Source of the DNA: Amaurobius ferox
Taxonomy: Eukaryota; Arthropoda; Arachnida; Araneae; Amaurobiidae
Direction of reading: 5' to 3'
Assembly (NCBI GenBank): GCA_951213105.1
Contig: OX578138.1
Location: 65,199,040 to 65,263,039 of the forward strand
Length of the DNA stretch: 64,000 nt
The notes below the pieces were generated by a model. It did not search any database, was not told where the DNA came from, and worked only from the letters and a program-made list of their open reading frames with translations. Of this stretch, positions 11,166 through 22,312 are shown one piece after another; within the stretch, counting starts at the first letter, position 1; each line of letters starts with the position of its first letter. A program made the position numbers and the translations under genes.

Positions 11166-12115
11166 TTATATATATCAGTTACGGCCTTAGCATATAAGAT
11201 AACCAAAATGACTGAAATTTTCAATTTATTAGAATTATCTGTTTTATTTTAGCAAAAGTTTTCAAAATCAAATATTTTCTATTGTGTTCAAACAATTGCA
11301 AATTTGTTACTATGGTAACTGTACAGTCAATGCAAGAATAATGGGCGTATGAAGACAAAACTGAATAAAAAATCCACTTCTAGCTTTTACAGTGTTTTCA
11401 AGTTTGCTTTGCACGATCTATATTATCAGTAGTCCGAATCTCGTCTTTTTTCTTTTTTTCCAAATTCAAATTCGAATATAACCTTCACTTATCACGTCCC
11501 TTCTTCCAAAGATATGTCCGTTTTAGTGGAAAAAAAATAAGACGCATAGCTCAGCGAAAGCATTCTAAAGTGACTCTTCTGGAACATTTATTTATCCCCG
11601 ATACTCCAGATATCCTGCATGCTGAGGAGGCACGAATTCGGGACGTACATATGTTGGATCCCACCGAAACTCTTTGCTGACATTTGCACTATTTTTATTC
11701 CACACAGTTATAGAAAGTCTGTCGTTTCGGGATTTCTCAATTTACCCAGTAAACCTCAAAGATAAAGGGACATCCCGTATCTGCTGAGGCTAGGGAGAAG
11801 AACCATTAAACTGTTATGTAGATACGACGTTCTCTGCGATTGAAAAGAATACCAGCGATTTTAATAAAAAATTAAACTGGAGTGTGGCTCAACTCGACTT
11901 TCTCATACCAGAATTCATTTTAATTTTCAACTTTTACAAGAAAAAATTTGAAAAATCGGTATAGTGGGTCCAAATGATTACAACTATAGAGTGTTACCTT
12001 TTACTTAAAAGGGGCTTGAAAATGTTTTTCGATTGATTCTATACCTGACAATGTACCACCAAGGGTGGGCGTAACTTGCTCCCCAAGGAGGCTATAATGA
12101 CATAACAAACCAAAA
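11166..12115. other. No gene; one X-box-like motif
   Basis: GTTACTATGGTAAC at 11306-11319 is a near-perfect palindrome of the RFX X-box type. Otherwise AT-rich with no coding support. Confidence 0.45.
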
Positions 12116-12119
12116 TAAA

Positions 12120-12545
12120 TTGTATCGTAGCTATTTTTCACAAGAATGATTGAAACTATAAAGTCTCGTGATCACTGATCCATAAATAAACCCCTTTTAT
12201 GCATAATTATGTCAAATTTTGTTCTATGCTGCCATATTAAAAAAATGTAAAATTTCGAATAAAATTCAAAATTTTAGCTAGAATTAAATTTTTTTTTATC
12301 AAGTTCTAGATTCTTTGATAACAAAGCCAGATATAAAGTTTCGTGAAAATCTATTGAGATTAGGGGCTGCTATGGTGTACACAAGAAATCGACCACAGAC
12401 GACAGACAGACAGGCAGACGGACATCACTCCAAAAATAGTCAATTAGTGTTCAGGAGGTCTTTAAACATAAAATGGCATAAAAATTTCAAAATCGAAAAT
12501 TTTCGTGATAATAATACTTTCTCAATACTCTGTATGCGAAAGTAA
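12120..12545 (+). repeat. HP-related repeat, subfamily B
   Basis: Ends in TACTTTCTCAATACTCTGTA and GCGAAAGTAA, a decayed version of the HP hairpin, preceded by CAAAATCGAAAATTTTCGTG in the place where HP copies carry the CGAATTTTCGA phrase. Upstream it has a CAGACAGACAGACAGG tract instead of a CA tract. The next HP element (12546) starts directly at its end. The 76-codon frame here is not conserved in other copies. Confidence 0.6.
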
Positions 12546-13621
12546 AAATGTGCTGTGGGCAGAAAATGGCTTTCCCTGCAAAATGCAATGAGTTTATTTC
12601 TTTGATAGCGAAATTAAGATGTGCGACATCCACAGCACAATGTTTTGGGCACCGAATTATCACCACGTAAATTGAAATGGGAGTACATTTGGCTATTTAT
12701 GAGTCCAAGCAGAGGGACTTATTCACACCCACGTGCAAAATCCTCATCAAAATGCGAAATTTAATAAATATACTGTGAAATAAAATGACTATTGGAGAAT
12801 TCTTTTGAGTCAAAATATAAACTATTAAAAAAATACCTTCATTCGTGAATGGAACGAACTAGATCTACGAGAATGATGTTAACATATTTGTTGCATATGG
12901 AAAGTGAACATATTGGGCGACACTAACTGCATTTTAATTTTACGTAATTTTTTTTCTAAATTTATTTGAAAAATGTGCAATATCTCGAGAATGGTTAATG
13001 CGAGTGTTCCAAGGTTTATGTTATTTGCTTTATAGTGAAAAATTGAGTATAAATTTATTATTGGTTCAACATTATTGGAAGTTCTGATTTTGTAATAATT
13101 TTTCCGAAACATCATTCGAAAATGATGGGGAGAGAGGAGGGGGTGGTGATAAATTTAATTAAAAAACGTGCAATATCTTGAGAATGGTTCATCCTAGCGT
13201 TCCAAAACCAGTGTCATTCGTTTTATAGTAAAAAATTATTTCGGAAATGAATATTTATCTTTATTAAAAGTTCAGCTTTTTCAAAACGTCATTCGAAAAT
13301 TGAGTGGTTTTTGGAAACTTTGATCACGTTTAAAATCAACAAGGTTTCAGTATTCACTGATTGTAATAATCGTATCAAAATATTTTCTAAAAGTTTCAGT
13401 CGCTCGTGAAATATCGCATCCACAGACTCGCTGATACACACACTAACATATATATAACCACCAACATACACACACACACACACACGCACACTAACATCAC
13501 TTCTAAAACGTTGGATTCAACCATCTAAAACTCGATAGTCTAAATCTCGAATTCGAATTTTCGACTCCGTCACAATACTTTCCCTATACATTTATATTAT
13601 ACTATGTATGCAGAGAAAGTA
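12546..13621 (+). repeat. HP repeat, copy 4 (near full length)
   Basis: Starts with GTGCTGTGGGCAG...CTTTCCCTG, like the starts at 24500, 27600 and 37630. It continues through the GTGAATGGAACGA...AGATC block and a block containing GTGCAATATCTCGAGAATGG that is present twice (12970-13120 and 13170-13290). The (CA)n tract is at 13465-13485 and the terminal hairpin at 13576-13621. The duplicated internal block explains its greater length (about 1.08 kb against 0.89-0.94 kb). No coding capacity. Confidence 0.75.
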
Positions 13622-13924
13622 ATAGTTTTTGTAGAGGAAGTAATGTTGTTCCCAGAAAAATGGAATTGGGATATAAACTGTTTAAAATGTTTAGAAAATA
13701 GTTTTATAGAGCAAATTATGCAAGTACTTTGAAGCACAGCAATTTTTATTTCCAGATATCATTGAGTTGGAGGAGACAGTGCATCTTTAACACGTAATAA
13801 ATGTTCGAAATGCCACGTGGGAATTTTTTTTTTTAATAAATCAGCTTCTTGAGATGTATGCATAAAATTTTCAGATTTACTAAAACTAAAAAACTTTCAA
13901 AAGTGTCAAATATTAATATTCATA

Positions 13925-14400
13925 TATTTATGAATGTGTGTGTGTGTATGTGGATATTTTATGAACGAATGGAGCGTTTCGAACGTAATTTAGTATGATA
14001 ATTACAATTAGTAAGTATTGCAACCCTATTGATTTTAAACGATATCAAACTTTCAGAAGCCCCCATACCAATTTTCGAATAAATTTTTGATAAAATAATT
14101 AAAAAGAAAATAAGAATATACAATAGTGTTAAATAAACAATCATTGTATACTTTATTTTTCAATAGGAAATAAATACCAGAAACATTACAACGTCAGCAG
14201 GAATCGTTCTCGAGATATTACATTTTTAAAAAAATAATTTTATAAAAAAAAAATACATAAAATAGAAAACGTAGCATTGTGGAAAAATATGCGCACTTTT
14301 CATATGCAAAATTATTATTCATATGCAATACAAATCTGCTAACATCATTTTCGTGGGTTCCATTCACGAGAAAAGATATTTTTTGAAACAATTGTGTATT
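13925..14400 (-). repeat. HP repeat, copy 5, inverted, 3' end missing
   Basis: Reverse complement matches 12840-13480: the CGTGAATGGAACC block, TAATATCTCGAGAACG, AAAATCAATAGGG, and the GCTCCATTCGTTCA phrase next to a CA/GT tract at 13932-13951. The hairpin end is absent, so the copy is truncated just past the microsatellite. It lies tail to tail with copy 4. Confidence 0.65.
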
Positions 14401-14445
14401 TTGACGTCAGATTATTCACCGATACTCATTTTATTTTACGTTGGA

Positions 14446-14515
14446 ACAGGGAATTGAACTAAGGTTGCCCGATTATAGCTCTAATATGTTGACCCCTTAC
14501 GCCATCCCGGCCAGG
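14446..14515 (-). tRNA. tRNA-like sequence, decayed
   Basis: Minus strand shows an A-box-like GGCGTAAGGGGTCAA and a B-box-like AGTTCAATTCC spaced as in a tRNA, starting GGCCGGGAT and ending near CCCTGTTCC. I cannot fold a convincing cloverleaf. It may be a tRNA pseudogene or the head of an otherwise lost SINE. Probably not functional. Confidence 0.3.
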
Positions 14516-14519
14516 TAAT

Positions 14520-15425
14520 ACCTTATATAGAATTTTGGCCAAAACCTAAGAACAAATTTCTTAACGTTGCTCAACTAACTGTAAGGAGTTTTTTCTGTCG
14601 ATGTTGCAACGGGAATTCTTCATAATTCTGAGTCGATTGTGACTCACCGGGATTTTAACAGATGGAACGCCCACGAGGACAGATGACTCAGACATGAGTA
14701 TTAGTTAGGAACGGTGCCTTGACACACGACAATTTTATTTTTACCGTAAATACCGTTAAAAACGACTCCAATCTTTGAGTCAGAAGAGAATGGAATTTGA
14801 AAACCATTTATGCAGATAACATTAATGAATTCGTGAGACAAAAAGTTGGTTTTAAATCACTTACCGAAGAGGTTACTGTAAATGGGGGTAAGGCATTTTC
14901 AGGGAATAAAAAAATGTGTAATCCTTAAAAATAAATAGTTTACTAAAATTTTAATTAAAAGCATAAAATTTTCTTGATATATTTTAAAACTACGATTTAA
15001 TAAGTATGTGAAGGAGAAATATGATTTTTATGTTCAAAGCTCTTAATATAGTCTTGATAATGCAACCCAGGAAAATCTTTAAGCATCCCAATAATTCCGA
15101 AATAAAAGGCCACTGAGTTTTCGCGTTGGAGTTATATATACTAAAGTGACCATGCTCGATCGAATCAATGTGATTGCAGCGCCTATGGTGGAGAATTGAA
15201 GAAGTTAGAAACATGAACCCCTAATAAAGCATTTATTTGACACAATATGCTTATAGAGGAATTGTTGTCCTTTTTAGGAAGGATACAATAAACAAAATTA
15301 GCATGCACAAGAATCTACCGTAGAACGTGTAAAAAGTGCTCCATCATTGATCGTGCATATTTGAATTAGGAAAAGAATATTATACTGTAAATGCTCATAA
15401 ATGTTGGCTGGGTATCTAGAAATCG
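14520..15425. other. No gene recognised
   Basis: Moderately AT-rich. A short phrase at 15228-15250 (ATTTATTTGACACAATATGC) recurs inverted at 18035-18060, indicating one more undefined dispersed repeat. Confidence 0.5.
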
Positions 15426-15489
15426 ATGGAGTATGATAGGTATATATTGCTTCCCATATCTACATTTTGTGCTTTACTAAAGCCGATTT

Positions 15490-15725
15490 CTACTAATCAG
15501 ACAATGCTCTACAATTTTGTAACTGACATTTTACTACTATCTCGCTTTATTGGCGAGTTCACGTCTTTAATTTTCCTTTCAATTCTCCGACAGAGACGCT
15601 GGAAACACTTTTAATTCTATCGGGCATGGTTACTTTACTATAGGTAGACCTACCGTGTACACTTGAGATTTTTTATTCCAAAGTTGTTGGGGTGCTTAAG
15701 AATTTCCCTAGGAATCCTGTATAAA
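15490..15725 (+). repeat. Dispersed repeat R250, copy 1
   Basis: Aligned by eye with 18095-18295 and 25715-25960. Shared landmarks in order: GACAATGCTCTACAA, TTTGTAA, a CTCGCTTT/GTTTGTTGCCGAGTTC region, CGCTG(G/T)AA, GGGCATGGTTACTTTACT, TAGACCTACCGTGTACAC, then GAATTTCCCTAGGAAT. No ends or coding frame defined. Confidence 0.7.
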
Positions 15726-16500
15726 TATAATGAAATCAACTTAAAGAGAAACGCTAAAGGGCATTAGAACATTCCATCATGTATTTTTTTTTCTAAATTC
15801 TATTAATGTTTTTATCGATGAAATTACGTTCTTATACATAGTGCGTTTCAACATTCCTTAGGTGTTTCTTAAAATTGGTCAAATTTCAAACGCAATAGCC
15901 AAAAGACTGAAAGGACAAGTATTTTCATATAATGGAAAAATTAAGCCACGTGTAATTGCGCACGAATTAGGACATAACTCAACATACAGCTGTTTTGGGG
16001 ATGGGTTGCAGTATCTCCTGCTTTAGCGCTAAAATTTTAACAAACATAAAGTCAAAAAAGACAAAAGGAGAACAAAAGTGAAATCAGAGGCATATATTTT
16101 ATTATTTATTCTGAAAGATTCAAAGCCCACCTATCAGAGAAATAGGTGGATCCAAGAAAACTTCCTAGGTGGCAACGAAGTTGCAACGGGCAATTTATAT
16201 AGCTATTACAATCTCGTGTATCCCGAGCTAAATTTTCAAGAAATTTAAAGTCATAACCCGCTCAAGTTCATAGAACTTATCGGTTGCAATCTCATGCAAC
16301 CTGAGTTAAATTGACGTAAATTTTAAAGCCGGCTACGTGGTAATATTATATATATATCTTTTTTTACAGCGGTTCGTAAAATTGTGCAGCATTGTAAGTT
16401 ATTTTTGCTATCAGTAGTAGCGTTGCCAAAAAATTGGGGGGGGGGAGGGATATTGGTAACCAAATATTTTGTTTCTCACTTCTTTGGAGAGCAGGATTTT
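15726..16500. other. No recognisable feature
   Basis: AT-rich, with a G-run at 16436-16448 directly before the 31-bp tandem repeat. Confidence 0.55.
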
Positions 16501-16508
16501 TCTTCGGC

Positions 16509-16601
16509 TACACCACTGGCTGCCACTACAGATATCGGCTACGCCACTGGCTGCCACTACAGATATCGGCTACGCCACTGGCTGCCACTACAGATATCGG
16601 C
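16509..16601. repeat. 31-bp tandem repeat, 3 units
   Basis: Units 16509-16539, 16540-16570 and 16571-16601; units 2 and 3 are identical and unit 1 has one difference. Since 31 is not a multiple of three, the same peptide series appears in all three forward frames, which produces three spurious overlapping open frames. Confidence 0.95.
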
Positions 16602-16680
16602 TACTCCATGCCGATGAGCACATAATACAAGTGAAACCGGTTCATAGATGCTGTTTTCTGCAATGAGAGTATAATTTTAA
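16602..16680 (+). repeat. Penelope-like remnant with hammerhead-like core
   Basis: CCGATGAGCAC at 16611-16621, spacer, then GTGAAACCGG at 16631-16640. CAC and GTG can pair as stem II. The following TTCATAGATGCTGTTTTCTG matches the sequence after the similar motif at 23276-23340, so the two are the same repeat. The core CUGAUGA reads CCGATGA here, so cleavage activity is doubtful. Confidence 0.4.
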
Positions 16681-16689
16681 TTTCGGAAA

Positions 16690-17466
16690 CGCTCACTATA
16701 GGCGGGTTCTATGACTATAAATATATTGGGAATTGAAAATTCACTTGATGCTCAACAGATGGCGCAATTCACCTTTTTCCCACCGGAATCTCTTCAGTTC
16801 AGACACTTCAATAACCTTTCGGGATGACACAAAACCCTTTTGTAAACTCAATTTTTCCAGTACTAAACAAACATAATGATTGATTGATTCGAGGGGATGG
16901 ATCTCGGTCTGAGTTCTGGAGAAATATAAACTATCTGAGTATTTGTATCCCACGTGACCTTAAAACCGAAGGAAAAGGAAAGTTGTATGATTCATCGGAA
17001 GAAAATGAAAGTTTCTAAACTAAATATTTTTCCATGCTTAGCCAGTCATACGTATCAATGATGTCATAGGTTCGATGGAGTAGATACGAAAGGGAAAAAA
17101 AAAAATATCGGATTTATTTCTCCATTTTCAAATTTTACCGTCAAGGGGTATAGAGTACGGCGCGGTGTGCTGTTTGTAATTCAGCTCAGCAGGCACTGCA
17201 TAAACTTTTCTTGAAGTTCGGAATCCTCTATGTCAGGGATGGTAAATAGGATTTGACTCATGCATCGAGATTAAATATTAACATAAGTTTGTAACATTCT
17301 CTTCCGTGCCATCTACGTATCTGACTATTTTATTTGACGTGACTATTTTATTTTTCACGCTTGTCGTATTTGCGCTATCTGCTTCATGAAACTATCTGAT
17401 TCATGCCAACCAAAACGAGATAAAAGAAAAATGTCAATTACAACATTTTAAAGGATTGTCAAAGAA
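16690..17466. other. No recognisable feature
   Basis: No coding, tandem or element signature found. Confidence 0.55.
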
Positions 17467-17474
17467 ATAATGAG

Positions 17475-17777
17475 AGCTGGGACAGCCCAGTGGTTAGCGC
17501 ACGGGGATTGTGCTTGGACGGCTCGAGTTCTATTCCCGGCCTTCTAAACTGCCCCAGCGTTTATGCGAAGTACGGGTACGTTAAATATCCGTAAGTCCTT
17601 CCGAGGGATTGGTGGTAGGGAAAGGAGTGGACGGTCTTTGTGGATGTCGCTCCCCCCCCCCCCCCCCACTGGGTTCTGGTGTAAATTGGGTGGCACTTCC
17701 CAGCCGTCCAAACAGGCACCTTACACCTTAGGGTATGACGGCAGGTCTGAGTCGAAGAAGAAGAAGAAAGAAAGTAG
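17475..17777 (+). mobile_element. tRNA-derived SINE, copy 2
   Basis: Same family as 2090-2380, more diverged (B box is GAGTTCTATTCCC). The head GACAGCCCAGTGGTTAGCGC is at 17481-17500 and the conserved CCTTCCGAGNGATTGGTGG body near 17597. A C-run sits at 17653-17668, and the tail is (GAA)n rather than (AAC)n. Flanking TAATGAG at 17468-17474 and 17778-17784 is a plausible short target duplication. Confidence 0.85.
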
Positions 17778-17940
17778 TAATGAGTACGAAACGATAAGAG
17801 AAATGCATGAAACACGTCTCGCATGAAAAACGTCATGAAGACATCACATACCCATCAAAAAGTCGTATCATCAGGGATTTTAAACTTGCTAATACCTGCA
17901 ATGCTTGTCAAAGTTCTTTATCGAATTTAAATGTGCATTG

Positions 17941-18060
17941 TTTCTAACGGAGGGAATTTTTAACAGTGCACATTAGATTCCTATGTATATAAGTGTTGTT
18001 CATTTCAGCATTTTGAATAGGACAGCGGTTCGTTATTAGCATATATTGTGTCAAATAAAT
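17941..18060. repeat. Fragment of undefined dispersed repeat
   Basis: GCATATATTGTGTCAAATAAATAC near 18037-18060 is an inverted match to 15228-15250. Function and boundaries unknown. Confidence 0.4.
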
Positions 18061-18094
18061 ACCTTCTGTGACAGTTGAAAGGTCAATTCATACT

Positions 18095-18295
18095 CATTGG
18101 ACAATGTTCTTCAACTTTGTAGTTGGCTTTTTACGTCTATCTCGCTTTCTTTTTAAATTTTCCGCTAGAGGCGCTGTAATCGTTTTTATTTGACGGGTCA
18201 CTTTATTGTAGATAGACCTAACGTGTACACTCTTGGCCCTTTCCTTATACAGTTATTGAGGTGCTTATGGACTTGCCAAGGAACTCCATATGTAA
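18095..18295 (+). repeat. Dispersed repeat R250, copy 2
   Basis: Shares with 15490-15725 the series GACAATG, ACTTTGTA, ATCTCGCTTT, GCGCTGTAA, CACTTTATTGTAGATAGACC, GTGTACACT and GAGGTGCTTA. Slightly shorter than copy 1 because of a deletion after the CTCGCTTT phrase. Confidence 0.65.
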
Positions 18296-18299
18296 ATTG

Positions 18300-18720
18300 C
18301 TTTTCTCTAGATATTATATATTAAATTTTGTAAAAATCATTTGCATCATGTAAATATCATTTTGTAACGTCATTCATATTTATATCTAGTTGTGTATATA
18401 AAATACTAATTTAGTTATATTAAATATTTTTTAATAAGTCTTGAAATGTTGAAGTCTAAAAAAATACTCCATTGCTTACTAGGAACTGTTAATTTATGTT
18501 GCGACCTGTGTGAAATCATTGTTAAAACTTCGTTAATCAATTGCTGCAATGATGAGATTTTACCGGAGCGATTAGTGACTACTTATAAGTTAGAAGAAAG
18601 TATAGAAGGGGGATGAATCAAAAATCAAACTCTTGGTCTTATAGTGATTTATACGTTTCGAGCATAATAAGAGAGAAATCGGTCCTCGGGTACTGCTTTC
18701 GTCAATGGGAGCATGATTCT
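18300..18720. other. No recognisable feature
   Basis: AT-rich, no supported gene. Confidence 0.55.
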
Positions 18721-19403
18721 TTTTAAGGGTGAGCGTCAGTAAATCTGCTGCCCTATCCGCGCTTTGTTAACTTTCGCAGAACACGTTTTTCGCCGAAATT
18801 CTGCTCAAACAGTTACGAAATATTTTCTGAAAGATAAAATGCAATGTTTATATTATAATAAAACTAAATTTAATACCCAATAAAATATATAATATATTTT
18901 TTATTTTAATCCAAAATATTTTTGGTGTTGCCATCTGTTGTCGTAATTTAATTCATACCGACTATTTTTATTTTTTAATGAACATTTTTAAATAGCTATT
19001 CCTTCTAATATAGTATTAAATACAACAACAAATCATATAATGCCACAATCACGGAAAGGTCATTTCTCATTCTATAAATTTGCTAAGGGAATCTGAATGT
19101 GCATCACTGAGGACTGCAGCTTTGTTTCAAGTTCATTTGTCTTCAAGTTCAAGTTCAATTACCTTTCCGTGAGTGTGGCATTATTATATATGGTCAGCAC
19201 CAAAAATATTTTGGATTAAAATAAAAAATATATTCTATATTTTATTGAGTATTAAATTTAGTTTTAAAATAATCTAAGCATTGCATTTTATCTTTCAGAA
19301 AATATTTCGCAACTGTTTGAGCAGGATTTCAGCGAAAAACGTGATCTGCGAAAGTTAACAAAGAGCGTATAGGGCAGAAGATTTACTGACGTTCACCTTT
19401 AAA
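18721..19403. mobile_element. Foldback (long inverted repeat) element
   Basis: Arms of about 210 bp at 18721-18930 and 19194-19403 are inverted copies differing at few positions. The outermost phrase on both arms is a version of GGTGAGCGTCAGTAAATCT. A second, inner inverted pair, AATGCCACAATCACGGAAAGG at about 19038-19058 and its complement near 19162-19184, continues the symmetry after an unpaired insertion in the left half. There is no coding frame. It is most simply a foldback or long-TIR non-autonomous DNA transposon; I could not identify a target duplication. Confidence 0.75.
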
Positions 19404-20545
19404 TATTTGTCTAGCCTCTGATCATAGCTACAGGCAGCGAACCCACCAAAGCCTTTCTGTGATCTAGGGCTGAAACATTGTACACTTACAGCATCGATAA
19501 TGGGAATCTCACGAAACTTGCCAATGACTATGATACTGTAACAGTCTACATTCAATTGACTCTTTGCATCTTTTATGCAAAGAAGGGAAAAAAAAACCCT
19601 TTGCAACAAATATATCAAAAACCCATCCCCAGACGGCGGAAAAAAAAATCCCGTGTTTCATGCTGATAGCTTCTGAAACAAATATGGGATATTTCTTTTA
19701 TTTGCATAGTGCCATGCTGTAACCCTTGCGTGACACTTACTTGTCACGGTACAAAAACCAGTGATAAGAGTTAAAAGAGAAGCCGAAAACATCAAAAAAG
19801 TAATACTTCAAGCTGTCTCTGCGCATGCATGCATAATATCTAAGAATGCCTTATCGTAGGCTAAAGATAGAACACGAAAATTCCTCATATGCGTGGGTGT
19901 TGAGGGGTTTTAAATTGAAAAATCTGACTACAACACACAAAATTGAAAGTGCGGTGATGCATACACACCCTGAAGCTGTATTTTGAAGGAAACTTTACGG
20001 GAAAGCTAAAAAATAATAACTACGCAAATATTTTCACTGTAATTAAAATTGTGTTTAAATATAACTATGAAACTGAGCAGGAAGGATTAATATTATACAC
20101 TCGATTAATGCAATACGAGCATAATACTAGAAGGATTAATCTTACATAATTAGATAAGACGTTCCTTTGAGCAGGTCCGCCTATAGAAATCGTGTCCCCT
20201 CTTACAAACATTTATCACGGGTCTTCCTCTACATTTTATTTTTTTTATTTTTTTGTGAACTTTTCATGACTTCTCTTGCCTCAAGAAAATATTGCCTCCT
20301 CCCCCTCTGAAGCCCGGAGCCCTGCACTCTAGTAATGTCCATCCCGCCTTATGGACAGCCCTGGTCTGTATGTATTTTCTGTCTGGATGTATCTTCGTTA
20401 TAATATAATATAATAATATACATAATCTTCCAAAATATTGAATTATTGTTAATTTGACGACATTTTCCAAAAGTCACCAGTTTGGTGATATTGTCTAATT
20501 ATCGCCAAGTAGGACAGACAGACAGATAGTCTTTCCTTATATAGC
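19404..20545. other. No gene recognised
   Basis: Includes poly(A) tracts and a (TA)-rich stretch near 20400-20420. The small frames on both strands lack motifs. Confidence 0.5.
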
Positions 20546-20550
20546 AAATA

Positions 20551-20605
20551 CAGGGTGATAATAAAATTAGAGCACCCTCATTTCAAAGCTTTCTGTAAAA
20601 GTCTG
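20551..20605 (+). repeat. Mariner-like terminal fragment (TA then CAGGGTG)
   Basis: CAAATACAGGGTGATAATAA resembles the TA plus CAGGGTGG start of the MITE at 37428. No right end was found downstream. Preceding CTTTCCTTATATAGC at 20531-20545 resembles an HP hairpin arm. Confidence 0.35.
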
Positions 20606-21340
20606 TTCTATTGATCCACTGAAAGTCGATACTAGTCGACTTTAGTGATTTTATGAAAATAATTAGTTTAAAAAATCAGTACAAGGCAAGATTTAGCGTT
20701 GAGGATTGTAAAATGCTAGAAGTAAGAAAAATTTGTACTTGATTTTGAAGTGTATAATTTCGAAGTTAACGTTAACCCTGAATTATAATGAATGAATTGT
20801 ATTGTTTTCCTGGGTTGATTTCTCGAGCACAGCAATATAATTGTCATTGTTTTTATTGACCAGCTTCGCAACTTCTGTTCTTTTAGCACTGTGGGAGTTC
20901 TTGAGCTTGTTCTGTAAGCGAAAATAACACAATACGTCCCTCGTTTGTTTATAAATTTATAAACTGCCTATTTGATGTTAAAAATCCTGCTTATCTCCAC
21001 CATTTGCAGCTGTAAATTGAGGGCATCATTTCCCCCAAATGGATTAAAATCTAACAAACCTCAGAGTAATGCATAAACGTCTTAACCATCAAATGTAATG
21101 AATTTTGATCCGATGAGCTAAAGTGGATATATGTATTGCGCATACCGTGAAGTAACCGTTTTCTCTATTAGTATTTTAATGGGGGGGGGGGGCGGAACTA
21201 CCCGCGCATCACGTTGTCGATATTATGCCATTTAATCAGCATGGAACATTGGGGTGGCACACACTGTTCGCTTGCTGCAAAAAAGCTATTATAAAAATAA
21301 CACGTGCGATTAAAAACATTTCTATCGGATGAAGCGGCAT
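20606..21340. other. No gene recognised
   Basis: Contains a G-run at 21181-21192. No other structure. Confidence 0.5.
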
Positions 21341-21346
21341 GACTGG

Positions 21347-21660
21347 CTTCAAATAAGATGGAGTAAGGCTTCTAAATATACAGGCTAGCAAACAGCGGCC
21401 ATCTTGACTCCCAGCTGAAGCGATGGCGAGAGTTACTTTCTCGTCCTTTTCTCGGGATCTCGAGAAATTCAATCCATTCTAGACTATTTTCTTGAATGAT
21501 TGGTACAATTTTCTGAAAGCACAAGCACATCGGACATGTAACACGTGCGTGCTATTGAAATATAGCACAGGCAGACGCTAACTGACTGGACCGCTTGGAA
21601 TCAAAATGGCGGTTACATCAGCCTGCATATTTAGGAACCTTAGGATGGAACTACTGCTCA
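21347..21660. repeat. Inverted repeat with ATGGCNGC cores
   Basis: The reverse complement of 21347-21408 (CAAGATGGCCGC...AGCCTGTATATTTAG) aligns with 21602-21660 (CAAAATGGCGGT...AGCCTGCATATTTAGG). Arms are about 55-60 bp, with about 195 bp between. Each arm begins with a YY1-like AAGATGGCCGC/AAAATGGCGG. An open frame starts at the ATG in the right arm (21606, 76 codons), but nothing supports it as a protein. Confidence 0.6.
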
Positions 21661-21943
21661 TACTGCCAGAGTCTCTAAGAATTTCTTACAACAGCTTTTC
21701 CCAAATCGGACCATACCTAACCGGGGCGACATCTTCAATCGCCCGTTTCCCAGAAGGACCTTGTACATTGTTAAGCGTTGTAGGGAAAGTAAAAGAAAAA
21801 AAAAGAGAGACTGACATAAAGACTCACAACGAGTAACCATGTTCATAAGATAACATTTCATAAAATTTGCTAAACATATTTTATAGGAAACTATTGAATA
21901 GCATTCAAATATAATTTTTTTGTTTAAATTTGTGAAAAACCTT

Positions 21944-22015
21944 GCCCCAACCGGAAATACAATCCCGTATCTTCGAACTAGCCCATCGATGTTCTACCGT
22001 TGAGCTACTGGGACG
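21944..22015 (-). tRNA. tRNA-like sequence, decayed (copy 1 of a pair)
   Basis: Minus strand: GCTCAACGGTAGAAC A-box-like segment and a weakened B box. It matches 22313-22383 in both body and flanks (each is followed on the plus strand by CGAAATTGC...CTCTTATTTT). A tRNA-derived repeat or pseudogene. Confidence 0.35.
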
Positions 22016-22312
22016 AAATTGCAAGCTCTTATTTTTCTGCGTTCTCCACTCTCTAATGTCAGACTGGCGGGCAACTGACAATCTGACTGATTACCTTCTG
22101 CTATGCTTACCTCAGGTTAGACCCTGATGCTATTTTTATCCTCCAGGTTAGTTTCGTGTGCGGTCGATATCTTCTCGATTTGAAATAGGTCCTCCATTTC
22201 CAATAATCCACTGAATCCGTGCTTGTAATACTAGGGTCACTTTCAGACCTCAGACATTTTTGCACTAACTTACAGGGTTGATTTTCTCGGACGCCATTGT
22301 AAAGTATCTTGC

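Noticed and set aside
16384..16666. Three overlapping repetitive proteins
   Set aside because: A 31-bp tandem repeat yields the same peptide cycle in three frames.
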